A stretch of 26,429 bases of DNA from positions 1 to 26,429 of IMG/VR virus record IMGVR_UViG_3300011187_000049; one strand, written 5' to 3'. Within the stretch, counting starts at the first letter, position 1, and the number at the start of each line of letters is the position of its first letter. This DNA comes from a virus. A program made the translations under genes and the position numbers. The notes under the pieces were generated by a model. That model worked only from the letters and a program-made list of their open reading frames with translations, ran no database searches and was not told where the DNA came from. Shown one piece after another: positions 9,614 through 18,605 of the stretch.

Positions 9614-9883
9614 ATGAGTTATACACCAAAAACGAGGGTTACATCGGATAAGATTCGAAAAGATGAAACATTTATTTTGGAATCTATACCATTATCAGAT
9701 GATGATATATTTATTGAAATAACTCCATCCACACCACTAACACATATAGCTTCGGAATATTATGATGATCCATCTATGTGAAGAATTATTGCTAAAGTAA
9801 ATAATATCAGTGGCGTATTTTGTAAAAATGCTAAAACAGTTAGAATACCAACAAACGTTAAAATTAAATTTGTAAAGGATTAG
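9614..9883 (+). CDS. LysM-like baseplate wedge protein (gp53-like) with UGA at a conserved Trp
   Basis: An 89-aa protein with the short LysM-like fold used in phage baseplates (T4 gp53, tail protein X relatives). The core reads LTHIASEYYDDPSM-UGA-RIIAKVNNI. In this family the pattern is 'xxIAxxYYGDPxLWWxIAxxN', so UGA (9779-9781, codon 56) falls on the hallmark Trp. It is the only Trp codon in the gene. The closing VRIPTNVKIKFV strand is also typical ('lriPp...'). Under the standard code the product would be cut in the middle of the domain. It ends in TAG (9881-9883) and the next ATG follows one base later. This gene gives the best single-site evidence that UGA is Trp rather than Gly. Confidence 0.85.
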
Positions 9884-9884
9884 A

Positions 9885-12533
9885 ATGAGTGTATATTTTC
9901 ATTTAGATGTTGTAGGGAAACCTTTTTCGAAAGAAGTTCAAAATGAGTTAAACAAGCGCAAAACATTACATCAAATAGATTATGAAACTGAAGCGCCATT
10001 TCACAGACCTTATTTTAAACTTAAAAGGATAACTACGTCTGATTCAAGTGGTTGAGATAATAGGGTAGATAGTGTTAAATATCCTGAAGGTAAACCATTA
10101 AGTGTATTGGGTACGTATAGTGGAGATGAATATAATATTGCTGAAGGATTATTAGATTTAGAACAGCGAGATTCGGAATATAAATTAACTTCGGGTATTA
10201 CCAATGTTACTGTTGATATTACCGATTTCGTATTATTTACGGTCAAAGTAGATTTTTTAATCCCAGATATATCTCAATTTGAAGATTTTAAAAAGATGTG
10301 GCTGGATTTTGGTTTACAGTGTGAATTGGAATGGGGTAGAGCCAGAAATTTTGAGGATTTATCAGAAAAGTCATCACCGGATAAACAGAAAATGGAAGGT
10401 ATTATATCGTATTTTGATTATCAATATCAATCGAATCGCACGATAAAGGGTACATTGACTATTTATTCCAAGACCGCATTGACGCAAATGAGGGGTGGGA
10501 TAATGGAAAAAGAGGAAATGAACATTTTTAAAGAGGTGGTTAAACAATCCTTATTTGATAAAGTATTGACTTCGCAAACAGAAAATATAGAAGTTAATGT
10601 AAAAAATGATTATTCATATGTTTCTATGAAAAAAGAAAGTATTAATAATATTAAAAGAGAATCAAAATTAATTGAGAATAAAAAGATTAGAGGTAAAATA
10701 ATAAGAGATGATGACTTTACTCCCAATACTACGATATATAATTATACGGGATTTTCAGATTATTCTAAAATATTTTATCCAAAAGGTATAGAAGAAGTAG
10801 ATACAGATTTTAAACAACAACAAAAAGATAATAATATAAATGAATTAGTAAAAAAACGTGATGAAGAACGCACATGATTATCTGCTGGTTTAGAACAAAA
10901 AAAGTCTATAGAAGAGGCAAATTGATCTTTGTTTGTTGAAGGTGCCATAAATTTGAGAAGAAAAATGAGCTTTAATTTTCGATTGGGAGTGTGGGTTAAA
11001 GAGAGAAAATATCCGATAAAATCAGTATTTTCAATAAATGCAAAGGATTACTCAGTAAATGAAAAGGAATACTTTTCTATGAAATCTGATATATTACGTT
11101 TTATTCAAGAGCAATCAAATATAATACAAGAACTCAATGATCAAATAAGTGAAATAAAAGAAGAAAGATTAGAAAATGATAATTTATATAAATATTTAAT
11201 ATCCCAATTATCATTGGATGAATCCCAATATTATTCCAAATACTATTATTACGTTTCATTTAAATTTGTTGAACATTTAATGCGGGAGATGGTTTACCGA
11301 AATGAGAAAGAAGTTAATGAAAATGTAGAGAAAAATGAAGATGGGAAAATTATTGCTTCTATATTGAATAGTGATTTTAATTTTTCTGAAGTTGTAGTTA
11401 GAAATTTACAAAACGCCAACTTTTCTTCTATATATCCGGATCGGTGCATTATTAATCCATGGAATGTAACATATTCGACAAAAGATAACCCAAAAAATGA
11501 AAGAGATTTATTTGAAGAAAATGGTAATGGAAATATTACACTATTAAAAGATGTTTATATTTCTATATACGAACTTATGAATATTATCGATGGGGTAGAT
11601 TCAATATATGAATTTGTAGATGAAGTTATAAAAGTAGTGAATAATTCTACGAAGGGAATGATTAATTTAAGAAAGTCGATAGAATATAATGAGAATGAAA
11701 CAGATGATTATATTTCAACGCATATATTAACGATCATCGATCAGTCCATATCTAACTCTATTCAAGAATTAGATAATTTCTATACGTTTGATTTATTCGA
11801 TCCAAGAGAACGCATAAAATCTATTGACGTAGTTACTGATATACCGGATGAATTATCTTCCACCGTATATTTTAAAAACTCAGGAAAAATAATTGATTCC
11901 CATGGCAACATTTATAATAAAGATGGTGCAATGGATTCTGGTATGGGATTATCGATGCCTATTGATAATGAATCCATTATTGAAAAGAATACTAAATTAT
12001 TCGAATCAGTACTTAGGGATGGTATGGAGTATGTACAGGATAGATTATCAGATGTTTACGACTGATCTGATTTTGACCAAGAAAAAAGTTTTGACATATC
12101 GGCTCAATTTTCATATATTTATATGTATTACACTGTATTGTACAAATTATATAGTGTGAGACAATTAAAATATGGAGATAGTGGTTCGGCTATACAAATA
12201 CCCCTTAAAATTTCATTCACATTGGATGGAATAGCAAAAATTATTGCTGGACAGGTATTTAAAGTATCTAATAACTCATTCCCGATAGGTTATAATTTTG
12301 ATAATACGGAATTATGGTCACATTTTTCGGTCATGAATATTAACCATACCATTGCAAATGGTTTATGGAATACCAATATAGAAGCACAACTATATCTCAA
12401 TTTTGATGGCAAACGTGAATTGTCAAGCCAGTTCACAAATTTCGATTCAGTTAGAAATGAATTCGAATCAACAATGCAAAGTATAAGAGATAACATAGGA
12501 GTGTATTTAAATAATGCAACCAATTCAGAATAA
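9885..12533 (+). CDS. Large baseplate (possibly hub-like) protein with four in-frame UGA=Trp
   Basis: A single 882-aa frame to TAA 12531-12533, with UGA at 10053, 10875, 10923 and 12063 (codons 57, 331, 347, 727) and six UGG Trp. The N-terminal ~190 residues include FTVKVDFLIPDISQFEDFKK then a long gap-free LQCELEWGR; the LxVEWGW-type motif is common in baseplate hub proteins (gp27-like) of large phages, so a hub role is possible. Residues ~390-460 look coiled coil (IQEQSNIIQELNDQISEIKE). The C-terminal ~130 residues are beta-rich (IQIPLKISFTLDGIAKII). A Shine-Dalgarno-like AAAGGA lies 5 nt before the ATG. The gene overlaps the next one by 20 nt in a different frame. The hub assignment is uncertain; membership of the tail cluster is firm. 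Confidence 0.72.
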
Positions 12534-13539
12534 AATTTATTTTCCGATTTTCAACAATCCCTTATTACCAAAGAGGATTGAATTTATTTTAGAAAAAGAT
12601 GGAGATGAAATTACAAAGCATAAATTACTACCCTTAAAAGATACACCATATTATAGATTACCCGTAAGTGATATTGATGTGGTATCTACATTTTCCGATC
12701 CGGATAATATGGTAGTGGATAAGAAAAATTTATTGAAAGTGTTTCCAACAGCTAAAGGGTATGATTATGATTTTAGTACATGGATCTGGTTAAAAGATTC
12801 AGAGAAGAAATTTACCCCATCATATTATGAATATTCACATTTAAATGAATATTCTAATTATTTTAAAACTATTACCCCACCTAAACTTCATGATTACAAT
12901 GATAATCATAACACAGTATTAAAATTTGCCGGATTGATAGATGGTAAATTAAATGATTCTGTTAAAAATTTAAATCCATACACGAAAACGGGAAGACTCA
13001 AGGATATTGGTGCCAATTCAATATCGATGAAAAAAGTGGATAGAGAAAAAATACCATGTAAAGGTGTAAGGGTTGATATTGATGTCGATGGCTTTCATTT
13101 AAGAATTATTTCGAATCTTATGGATTATACTATCCCAAAAGATAAAAAAGCTATTGACTTTTTTCGAAAAGATTCGGATATTACCGGAAGTCACGGGGAA
13201 TTTAAGACCGAGATATATAAATCTTTTTATTCTGAAAGATTTGACTTGATTGATAACGAATTCTTCCGTATACTAAAGAAGTCATACAGATCGTTTCCAT
13301 CATTGTTGAATGATACTAATATTTTCAATTATAAAATTCAGCAACATGAAGTGGTCGAGATGGCTAACATGGTTTTATCTATACCGAAAAGTTTGTATCA
13401 TCAAATACTATTTTATACGTATGATGGTATTACTTTCGACGTTAGAAAAGACCGGATAAAATCGTTCCTAACTCATTTGAAAACAATGGATTACCCATTT
13501 TCTGTAAATTTATTAGGAAAATCGTATTTTATTCATTAA
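12514..13539 (+). CDS. Baseplate/tail-region protein of unknown function
   Basis: A 341-aa protein starting 20 nt inside the end of the preceding baseplate gene, a coupled overlap, and probably the last gene of this tail block. It begins NKIYFPIFNNPLLPKRIEF and mixes beta-like stretches (GVRVDIDVDGFHLRIISN) with helical ones (HEVVEMANMVLSIPKSLYHQ). No signal peptide or membrane segment. Both Trp (STWIWLK) are UGG, no UGA. No hairpin terminator is obvious in the 108-nt gap to the SSB gene. I do not recognise the family; a role as a baseplate or tail accessory protein is inferred from position only. Confidence 0.68.
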   Translation: MQPIQNKIYFPIFNNPLLPKRIEFILEKDGDEITKHKLLPLKDTPYYRLPVSDIDVVSTFSDPDNMVVDKKNLLKVFPTAKGYDYDFSTWIWLKDSEKKFTPSYYEYSHLNEYSNYFKTITPPKLHDYNDNHNTVLKFAGLIDGKLNDSVKNLNPYTKTGRLKDIGANSISMKKVDREKIPCKGVRVDIDVDGFHLRIISNLMDYTIPKDKKAIDFFRKDSDITGSHGEFKTEIYKSFYSERFDLIDNEFFRILKKSYRSFPSLLNDTNIFNYKIQQHEVVEMANMVLSIPKSLYHQILFYTYDGITFDVRKDRIKSFLTHLKTMDYPFSVNLLGKSYFIH

Positions 13540-13647
13540 ATTTTACTCAATTACTAATATTTATTAATACCTCAGAGGTCACAATACGATCCAGAAGGTA
13601 CACTTAAAATACTATTAACATTAACATTAATTAAATCATATATTATT

Positions 13648-14544
13648 ATGGGTTTTAGTAAACTACGCAAAAAAGCGAAAGAAAAAGCACAAGGCGGTCT
13701 ATTAGTCAATCTTACAAAAGGCGACAATGATATCCGCATCCTACCTAACAAATATGCTCCGGAACTCGTTTTCGTTGAAGCATGGGTACATTATGCCAAC
13801 TCAGGTATTTCTTCAAAAACATTTTTCTCACCGAAAACTTGGGGTGAAGCCGATCCGGTCTTGGAATTTGTAGAAGAGCAAACAAAAGTAAACCTTCCAA
13901 AAGAAGATTATTTTCGAATCACTAACATGGCACCGAAGCCAGTATATTTAGTACCCGTTGTAAAACGTGGTGTTGAAGAAGAGGGGGTTAAATGGCTTTC
14001 TCTGAGTGGTGGTAAGTGGTATCAGGGTGATCATGAGCCTGAAGGACAGTTTGGTCGTCTAATGGAAAATTACGAAAATGTTTTCCGTAAGAGACTGGCA
14101 CGTGAAGGTGAAGCGGATGTTACTGATATCGAAGAAGGTCATGACTTATTGGTCAAAATCATTCCAAAAGAGGAAACAGATAATGATTACGGAAAAGTTG
14201 AATATCAATTTGATTACGAACGTAGTCATGTACTTCCTGTTGAAATGATTGATACAAAAGAAGGTAAAGAGTTGTTAAATGCTCTTATTAAAGAGCAACC
14301 GGAGTGGGAAAAAATCTACCCACGTTATTCTACTGAAGAAGTTGAGCGCATGTTCGACAAATATATGGAAGCCGATACCGATGACGTAGATGATTCCGAA
14401 TTGGAAGACGATTCTGAGGAAGAAGTAGATACGGTCACTTATGGTGAAGATCAAGTGAATGAGGAAGATGTTCTTGCAAAAGCTGATGAAGTTTTTGATG
14501 GAGATGACTTTGATGAAGAAGATTTCAAATCAGATGATTTTTAA
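13648..14544 (+). CDS. Single-stranded DNA-binding protein (gp32-like)
   Basis: A 298-aa protein with the layout of T4 gp32 (301 aa): a basic N-terminus (KLRKKAKEKAQGG), a central OB-type core (~20-215) with FVEAWVHY, FFSPKTWGEADPV and DYFRITNMAPKPVYLVPVV, and an extremely acidic C-terminal tail of ~65 residues (DDVDDSELEDDSEEEVD ... DDFDEEDFKSDDF). Such tails recruit replication and recombination proteins. Unlike T4 gp32 no clear Cys/His zinc site is visible. All five Trp are UGG. It is separated from UvsX by a strong terminator, so it can be expressed as its own unit, as expected for an abundant protein. Codon use looks less A/T-rich than neighbours, which would fit high expression. Confidence 0.85.
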   Translation: MGFSKLRKKAKEKAQGGLLVNLTKGDNDIRILPNKYAPELVFVEAWVHYANSGISSKTFFSPKTWGEADPVLEFVEEQTKVNLPKEDYFRITNMAPKPVYLVPVVKRGVEEEGVKWLSLSGGKWYQGDHEPEGQFGRLMENYENVFRKRLAREGEADVTDIEEGHDLLVKIIPKEETDNDYGKVEYQFDYERSHVLPVEMIDTKEGKELLNALIKEQPEWEKIYPRYSTEEVERMFDKYMEADTDDVDDSELEDDSEEEVDTVTYGEDQVNEEDVLAKADEVFDGDDFDEEDFKSDDF

Positions 14545-14562
14545 AATCGGATAATATTTACT

Positions 14563-14603
14563 ATGGGGTATGTGTTGCGAAATACCATACCCCATTTTTT
14601 TTT
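14563..14603 (+). terminator. Rho-independent terminator after SSB gene
   Basis: A 10-bp stem ATGGGGTATG (14563-14572) / CATACCCCAT (14586-14595) followed by a nine-T run (14595-14603). It lies 18 nt after the SSB stop. Confidence 0.93.
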
Positions 14604-14633
14604 CTACTTAAATACTTATTTAACAACATTATT

Positions 14634-15938
14634 ATGGTTAAATCTAAAACAAAGAAAAATAATGATTTAATTACTAAATCATTTGAAGAAATAGATGGGG
14701 AACAACAGGAGGAATATTACGAAGAAGTCTATGACTTAATGGACGATACTATTCGTACTATTCAGTCCCAATATAAAGGTTCGGATGCAATGAAAATCGA
14801 TACATTAGAAGCGATGTATTCCGATTTAATGCCAGCCGGATATATTACTACGGGGGATGATCGATTAGATCTTATTATATCTAATAGACCCAAATCCGGT
14901 ACCCCATTATCAAAATTTATTAACTTATTTGGTGATTCGTCATCCGGTAAGTCCTTATTAGCTTCATGTATAGCCGCAGAATTTCAAAAACGGGGTGGCT
15001 ATGTATTATGGTTTGATACTGAAAGAGCCGCATTTCCTCCATTTATGGAAGTATTGGGGGTGCAGAAAAAGAAAACCATTTTTGTTCCTGAAACTCGTAG
15101 TATCGAGAAGATTTTTCAAATTATTCTAAAAACTGTGGTTAATAACAATAAAAGGAATTCGAAAGCTCCATTATTGATTGTTATTGATTCCATGGCTTCA
15201 ACAAATATTGAAGAAGTGGTGGAAAATCTGGATGAAATGAATGCGGGTGGTTATAACTCTGGTGCTCAAAAGCAGAAGATGTTATCCGGTGCCTTTCCAA
15301 AAATTCTCGATCATATCAAAGATGAAAACGTTTCATTCTTAACGATTGATCAATTAAGAGATAATATGGATCGTGCCAACCCATTTTCACCAAGAAAGCG
15401 GGATACATCTGGTAACTCACAGCGATTTTATTCTGATATTCGTATCGAAATGGTTACACGAAAAATCATTAAGAATAAGAAGAAAGAACAAATTGGACAA
15501 ATAGTAAGAGTAACTACAAAGAAAAATAGAATTGCTCCTTCACCAAGAGAAGCAGAGATTTATTTGTATAGTACTCGTGGATTGGATAGATTCGCATCGT
15601 GGATAGATGAATTAAAAAAACAGAAAAAGATTACTCAATATAAGGGTAAATATACTTATACTCTACCTGATGCCGAAGAACCTGTACTTTATGAAGGTGA
15701 TAAGCCTACTGAAGCTCAATTCAAAAAGATGCTTCGATTAAATAAAGAATTCAAAGAAAAGGTATATAATGATTGGTATGGTAAATATATTTTCTCTTAT
15801 GAAAGAAGAGGGGATGATTATTTGGATGATATCCAAGATGAGGTTATATTAGAGGATCCGGAAGATGAAGATGGAAATAAAAAGGAACAACCCACCTTCA
15901 TCAAAAAAAGAACGGATAATTCCGATGAGGAAGAATAA
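14634..15938 (+). CDS. uvsX: RecA/UvsX-like recombinase
   Basis: A 434-aa strand-exchange ATPase. The Walker A loop GDSSSGKS is at about residues 100-107, followed by GGYVLWFDTERA, which carries the catalytic-Glu strand of RecA proteins. The Walker B strand is LLIVIDSMAS. Downstream are a mobile-loop region (NAGGYNSGAQKQKMLSGAFP), FLTIDQLRDN and the C-terminal DNA-binding part, ending in an acidic tail (DNSDEEE). In T4, UvsX drives recombination-dependent replication with gp32 and UvsY. Here it follows the SSB gene and precedes FEN and helicase genes. All three Trp are UGG. An acidic N-terminal stretch of ~60 residues precedes the core. Length is slightly above T4 UvsX (391 aa). Confidence 0.9.
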   Translation: MVKSKTKKNNDLITKSFEEIDGEQQEEYYEEVYDLMDDTIRTIQSQYKGSDAMKIDTLEAMYSDLMPAGYITTGDDRLDLIISNRPKSGTPLSKFINLFGDSSSGKSLLASCIAAEFQKRGGYVLWFDTERAAFPPFMEVLGVQKKKTIFVPETRSIEKIFQIILKTVVNNNKRNSKAPLLIVIDSMASTNIEEVVENLDEMNAGGYNSGAQKQKMLSGAFPKILDHIKDENVSFLTIDQLRDNMDRANPFSPRKRDTSGNSQRFYSDIRIEMVTRKIIKNKKKEQIGQIVRVTTKKNRIAPSPREAEIYLYSTRGLDRFASWIDELKKQKKITQYKGKYTYTLPDAEEPVLYEGDKPTEAQFKKMLRLNKEFKEKVYNDWYGKYIFSYERRGDDYLDDIQDEVILEDPEDEDGNKKEQPTFIKKRTDNSDEEE

Positions 15939-15951
15939 ATAGTTGTTTATT

Positions 15952-15979
15952 AAAGGGATGAGTGAAGTCATCCCTTTTT
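15952..15979 (+). terminator. Rho-independent terminator after uvsX
   Basis: Stem AAAGGGATGA (15952-15961) / TCATCCCTTT (15968-15977) with a 6-nt loop and a T tract to 15979, 13 nt after the stop. Confidence 0.92.
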
Positions 15980-16007
15980 ATTAATCTTATACATTTAAAT
16001 ATTATTT

Positions 16008-17066
16008 ATGGCACGTCGAAATAAAGAAGGACTAAAATCATTACAGGCTCAATACGCCAAATTTAAAAAGAAGAAGAAACAGAAGAAGAATTTACGTCAA
16101 AGTATTTTATTTTTTGACATGATGTATCTGTTCCGTTCTAATTTTGCAGTACGCACTGAAACTACAGAATCCGGTGTACGGGTAGGTGCAACGGTTGGTT
16201 GTTTGAATCATATATCATATATGGTTAAAAAATATCAACCACGAATGGTATTTTGTATTTTTGATGGTGAGAATAACGCAGAGAGAAGGCAGAATTTAAA
16301 TGAAGATTATAAAGCTGATAGGGGTCAGAAACATAAAATGTTGGCTTCCCCATTAACATTGGATGCCGAAGATTCTGAAAATTCTCGAAAATTTCAAAGA
16401 GAGTTATTAATTAAAATTCTTCAACGTCTTCCGGTACATACTATAGAAGTAAATGGTTTAGAAGCTGATGACATTATTGGGTATTTGTGTAAACAATATT
16501 TTACGGGTGATTCAAAAAAGATTATATTTTCAGCCGATAAGGATTTTATTCAACTAATAGATGATAAAACGTTTTGGTTTAATTCTCGTGAAAAAGAAAT
16601 GTATTCATTAGAAAACTATTCAGAATATTTTGATGTACCAATCAAAAATGTTCCATACATGCGTTCTATTCTGGGAGATAGTTCTGATGGGTTAAAGGGT
16701 ATATCCGGTATTGGAGAGAAAACATTATTTAAATTGTTACCGGAAATTAAAGAACAAGAGTTTGAAAGTATTGACGCTTTTTTAGAATTGATTGAAGATA
16801 AAAAGTTGGATCTTGTTAAATCCAAGAAAGGTAAAAGTTTGTATGAAGGGCAACATACTATTCATACAACTCATCAGATTATTCAATTGTCTAATCCTTC
16901 AATGAATAATACACAAGAAAATAAAATAATTGAAATTGCGAAACATAATACGTATAATTCACTCAATAAAAATTATTTAAAGCATTTCTTATATACCAAT
17001 AATTTTTCCGATACAATACGGTATTATAAGTTAGAGACAATTTTTAAACAGTTAAAGCCATTATAA
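16008..17066 (+). CDS. 5'-3' exonuclease / RNase H of the FEN family (T4 Rnh-like)
   Basis: A 352-aa flap endonuclease-like protein that would remove RNA primers and flaps during lagging-strand synthesis. A Lys-rich leader (residues ~17-28) precedes the PIN/FEN core. Acidic metal ligands are visible in order: FFDMMYLF (D37), VFCIFDGENNAERR, GLEADDIIGYL, and FSADKDFIQL. The helix-hairpin-helix follows as DSSDGLKGISGIGEKTLFKL. T4 Rnh is 305 aa. The single Trp (TFWFN) is UGG. It starts after a terminator and its stop is 7 nt before the helicase ATG, so the two are co-transcribed. The first in-frame ATG after the terminator was chosen. Confidence 0.88.
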   Translation: MARRNKEGLKSLQAQYAKFKKKKKQKKNLRQSILFFDMMYLFRSNFAVRTETTESGVRVGATVGCLNHISYMVKKYQPRMVFCIFDGENNAERRQNLNEDYKADRGQKHKMLASPLTLDAEDSENSRKFQRELLIKILQRLPVHTIEVNGLEADDIIGYLCKQYFTGDSKKIIFSADKDFIQLIDDKTFWFNSREKEMYSLENYSEYFDVPIKNVPYMRSILGDSSDGLKGISGIGEKTLFKLLPEIKEQEFESIDAFLELIEDKKLDLVKSKKGKSLYEGQHTIHTTHQIIQLSNPSMNNTQENKIIEIAKHNTYNSLNKNYLKHFLYTNNFSDTIRYYKLETIFKQLKPL

Positions 17067-17073
17067 AAACTTA

Positions 17074-18471
17074 ATGAGTGATAAAAGATTTGAACATGGA
17101 CAAACATACGAAATAAAAATATTAGCCAATGCAATTAATGATGAAGAATTTCTAATTAGAATAATTGATCCATTAGATCCGGAATATTTCACATTTACCG
17201 AGCATGAGTGGATGATGGAATTTATACGTGATTATTTCTTGCAATATTCTTCTATGCCCACATTTGAAACGGCTGTGTTAGAAATGAAAACGCAGAAGTT
17301 GCGTAAACAAGTGCGGGATCCCATTGTATTATTAGCTAATAAAATATTTCGTAAAACCAAAAATTTCGTTCAGGATGGTGAAAGAATTCAAGAAAGTGCT
17401 ATTGAATTTTGTAAAGCCAGAGCGTATGAACAAGCTACTATTAAAAGTGCAGAGTTAGTAGAATTTGGTAAATTTGATGAGATTAATCATATATGGGAAC
17501 AAGCCCGATTAGTGGGTGAGAAAATATATATGGGTGTCGACATTGATGATATCGAAGACAGAAAAAATAATGAAGTGCGTGAAAATTTACGTCCATTATT
17601 TTCTGAAGCTTTAACGAAGAGAATGAATGGTGGTATCGGCAGGGGTGAATTCATTGTTATAATAGCACCTATGGGAGCAGGTAAAACCATGCTGGCTTCC
17701 CGTCAGGCGGCTTTCAATAGAGTTTATGGCACCAACACATTACTTGTATCATTGGAAGTCGGCTCACGCAAAATACGACAGCGTATTGATACGTGTTTAT
17801 TGGATTCTGATCTGGATTATACAAGAGATTCGAAAACATATACCGAAGAAATAAGCAATAGATTAAACATTCTAAACAATGGTTGTAAAGTATACGTTGA
17901 GAAACATTCAGCATCGGGAACTACTGCCTCTACTATCCGTAACAGGTTGAAAATACTTAAATCAAAAGGTATTGAAATAGAACAGGTAGTTATTGATTAC
18001 TTAGATGTTATGGACTGTGTGGATCCCAAACTCAATTATAAAAAAGATTGGGAAAAATTCGAATATATATCTCGTGATCTATATAATATGGGACAGGAAA
18101 TGGGAATAGGTATTATTGGATTAGTACAGGGTAATACTACATCTATTGATTTGGAGGTTATAACTGCAAAATCAACTTCTGGTGGTGCTAAACGATTACA
18201 TCCGGCTGATGCTATTCTTGGTTATGCCAGACCACCACATTTCAAGGAACAGGAACGTGCAAACTTCTCATTTATTAAAAATAGATTTGGAAAGGATGGT
18301 TTTGTATTACCTGTTAAAACAAATTATGACAAAGTTATGATAGATGTGGGGGATGCCGAGTCATATATTATGGACGATTCAAGATCCAAAGATGAAGTAA
18401 ATGATGCGGTGACAGAGCGTTACAAAAAATTTAAAGAAAAGAAAGAAAGAGAAGAATTCTTTCAAATATAA
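17074..18471 (+). CDS. Replicative DNA helicase (DnaB-like, gp41-type)
   Basis: A 465-aa hexameric helicase. The N-terminal ~180 residues are helical (domain for primase/loader contact). The RecA-like motor has Walker A APMGAGKT at residues 198-205, then LLVSLEVGSRKIRQRIDT (motif with the catalytic Glu), Walker B EQVVIDYLDVMDC, GIIGLVQGN and an SGGAKRLHPADAILGYAR segment matching the arginine-finger/H4 region of DnaB-family helicases. T4 gp41 is 475 aa. All three Trp are UGG. It lies 7 nt after the FEN gene. No primase gene is seen in the window. Two hairpins follow the stop. Confidence 0.9.
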   Translation: MSDKRFEHGQTYEIKILANAINDEEFLIRIIDPLDPEYFTFTEHEWMMEFIRDYFLQYSSMPTFETAVLEMKTQKLRKQVRDPIVLLANKIFRKTKNFVQDGERIQESAIEFCKARAYEQATIKSAELVEFGKFDEINHIWEQARLVGEKIYMGVDIDDIEDRKNNEVRENLRPLFSEALTKRMNGGIGRGEFIVIIAPMGAGKTMLASRQAAFNRVYGTNTLLVSLEVGSRKIRQRIDTCLLDSDLDYTRDSKTYTEEISNRLNILNNGCKVYVEKHSASGTTASTIRNRLKILKSKGIEIEQVVIDYLDVMDCVDPKLNYKKDWEKFEYISRDLYNMGQEMGIGIIGLVQGNTTSIDLEVITAKSTSGGAKRLHPADAILGYARPPHFKEQERANFSFIKNRFGKDGFVLPVKTNYDKVMIDVGDAESYIMDDSRSKDEVNDAVTERYKKFKEKKEREEFFQI

Positions 18472-18494
18472 TTTTACAAAATAGTTCCACTTTT

Positions 18495-18528
18495 AATATG
18501 ACAATTTGGTAGCCCGAATTGTCATATT
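18495..18528 (+). terminator. Long hairpin after helicase gene
   Basis: A perfect 12-bp stem AATATGACAATT (18495-18506) / AATTGTCATATT (18517-18528), extendable by three more pairs (one T-G) to a TAGC tetraloop. It lacks a proper T run (TTTGCG), so termination would be weak or need processing. Confidence 0.6.
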
Positions 18529-18544
18529 TGCGTTATGGGATATA

Positions 18545-18569
18545 GTGATATTTTGATATTTAATATCAC
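18545..18569 (+). other. Second hairpin in helicase-nrdJ gap
   Basis: Stem GTGATATT (18545-18552) / AATATCAC (18562-18569) with a 9-nt loop, 36 nt before the RNR start. It could be part of the leader of the RNR message or a weak terminator. Confidence 0.5.
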
Positions 18570-18605
18570 CTAAATTATTAAAAGACATTAAAGAAAAAAA
18601 AACAT

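Noticed and set aside
9779-9781. UGA decoded as Gly (code 25)
   Set aside because: The motif position, and two positions in the GIY-YIG remnant, call for Trp; Gly would break the pattern.
3076-12065. In-frame TGA as sequencing errors, pseudogenes or selenocysteine sites
   Set aside because: Frames continue exactly with no indels, all breaks are TGA and never TAA/TAG in intact genes, and there are too many sites without any SECIS-like context for selenocysteine.
11893-12159. Plus-strand 88-aa frame inside the 882-aa baseplate gene
   Set aside because: It is an out-of-frame shadow; the main frame continues through UGA 12063 with good coding character.
13540-13647. Possible tRNA or small RNA in the gap before the SSB gene
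   Set aside because: No cloverleaf can be drawn; only a short CCTCAGAGG palindrome is seen.
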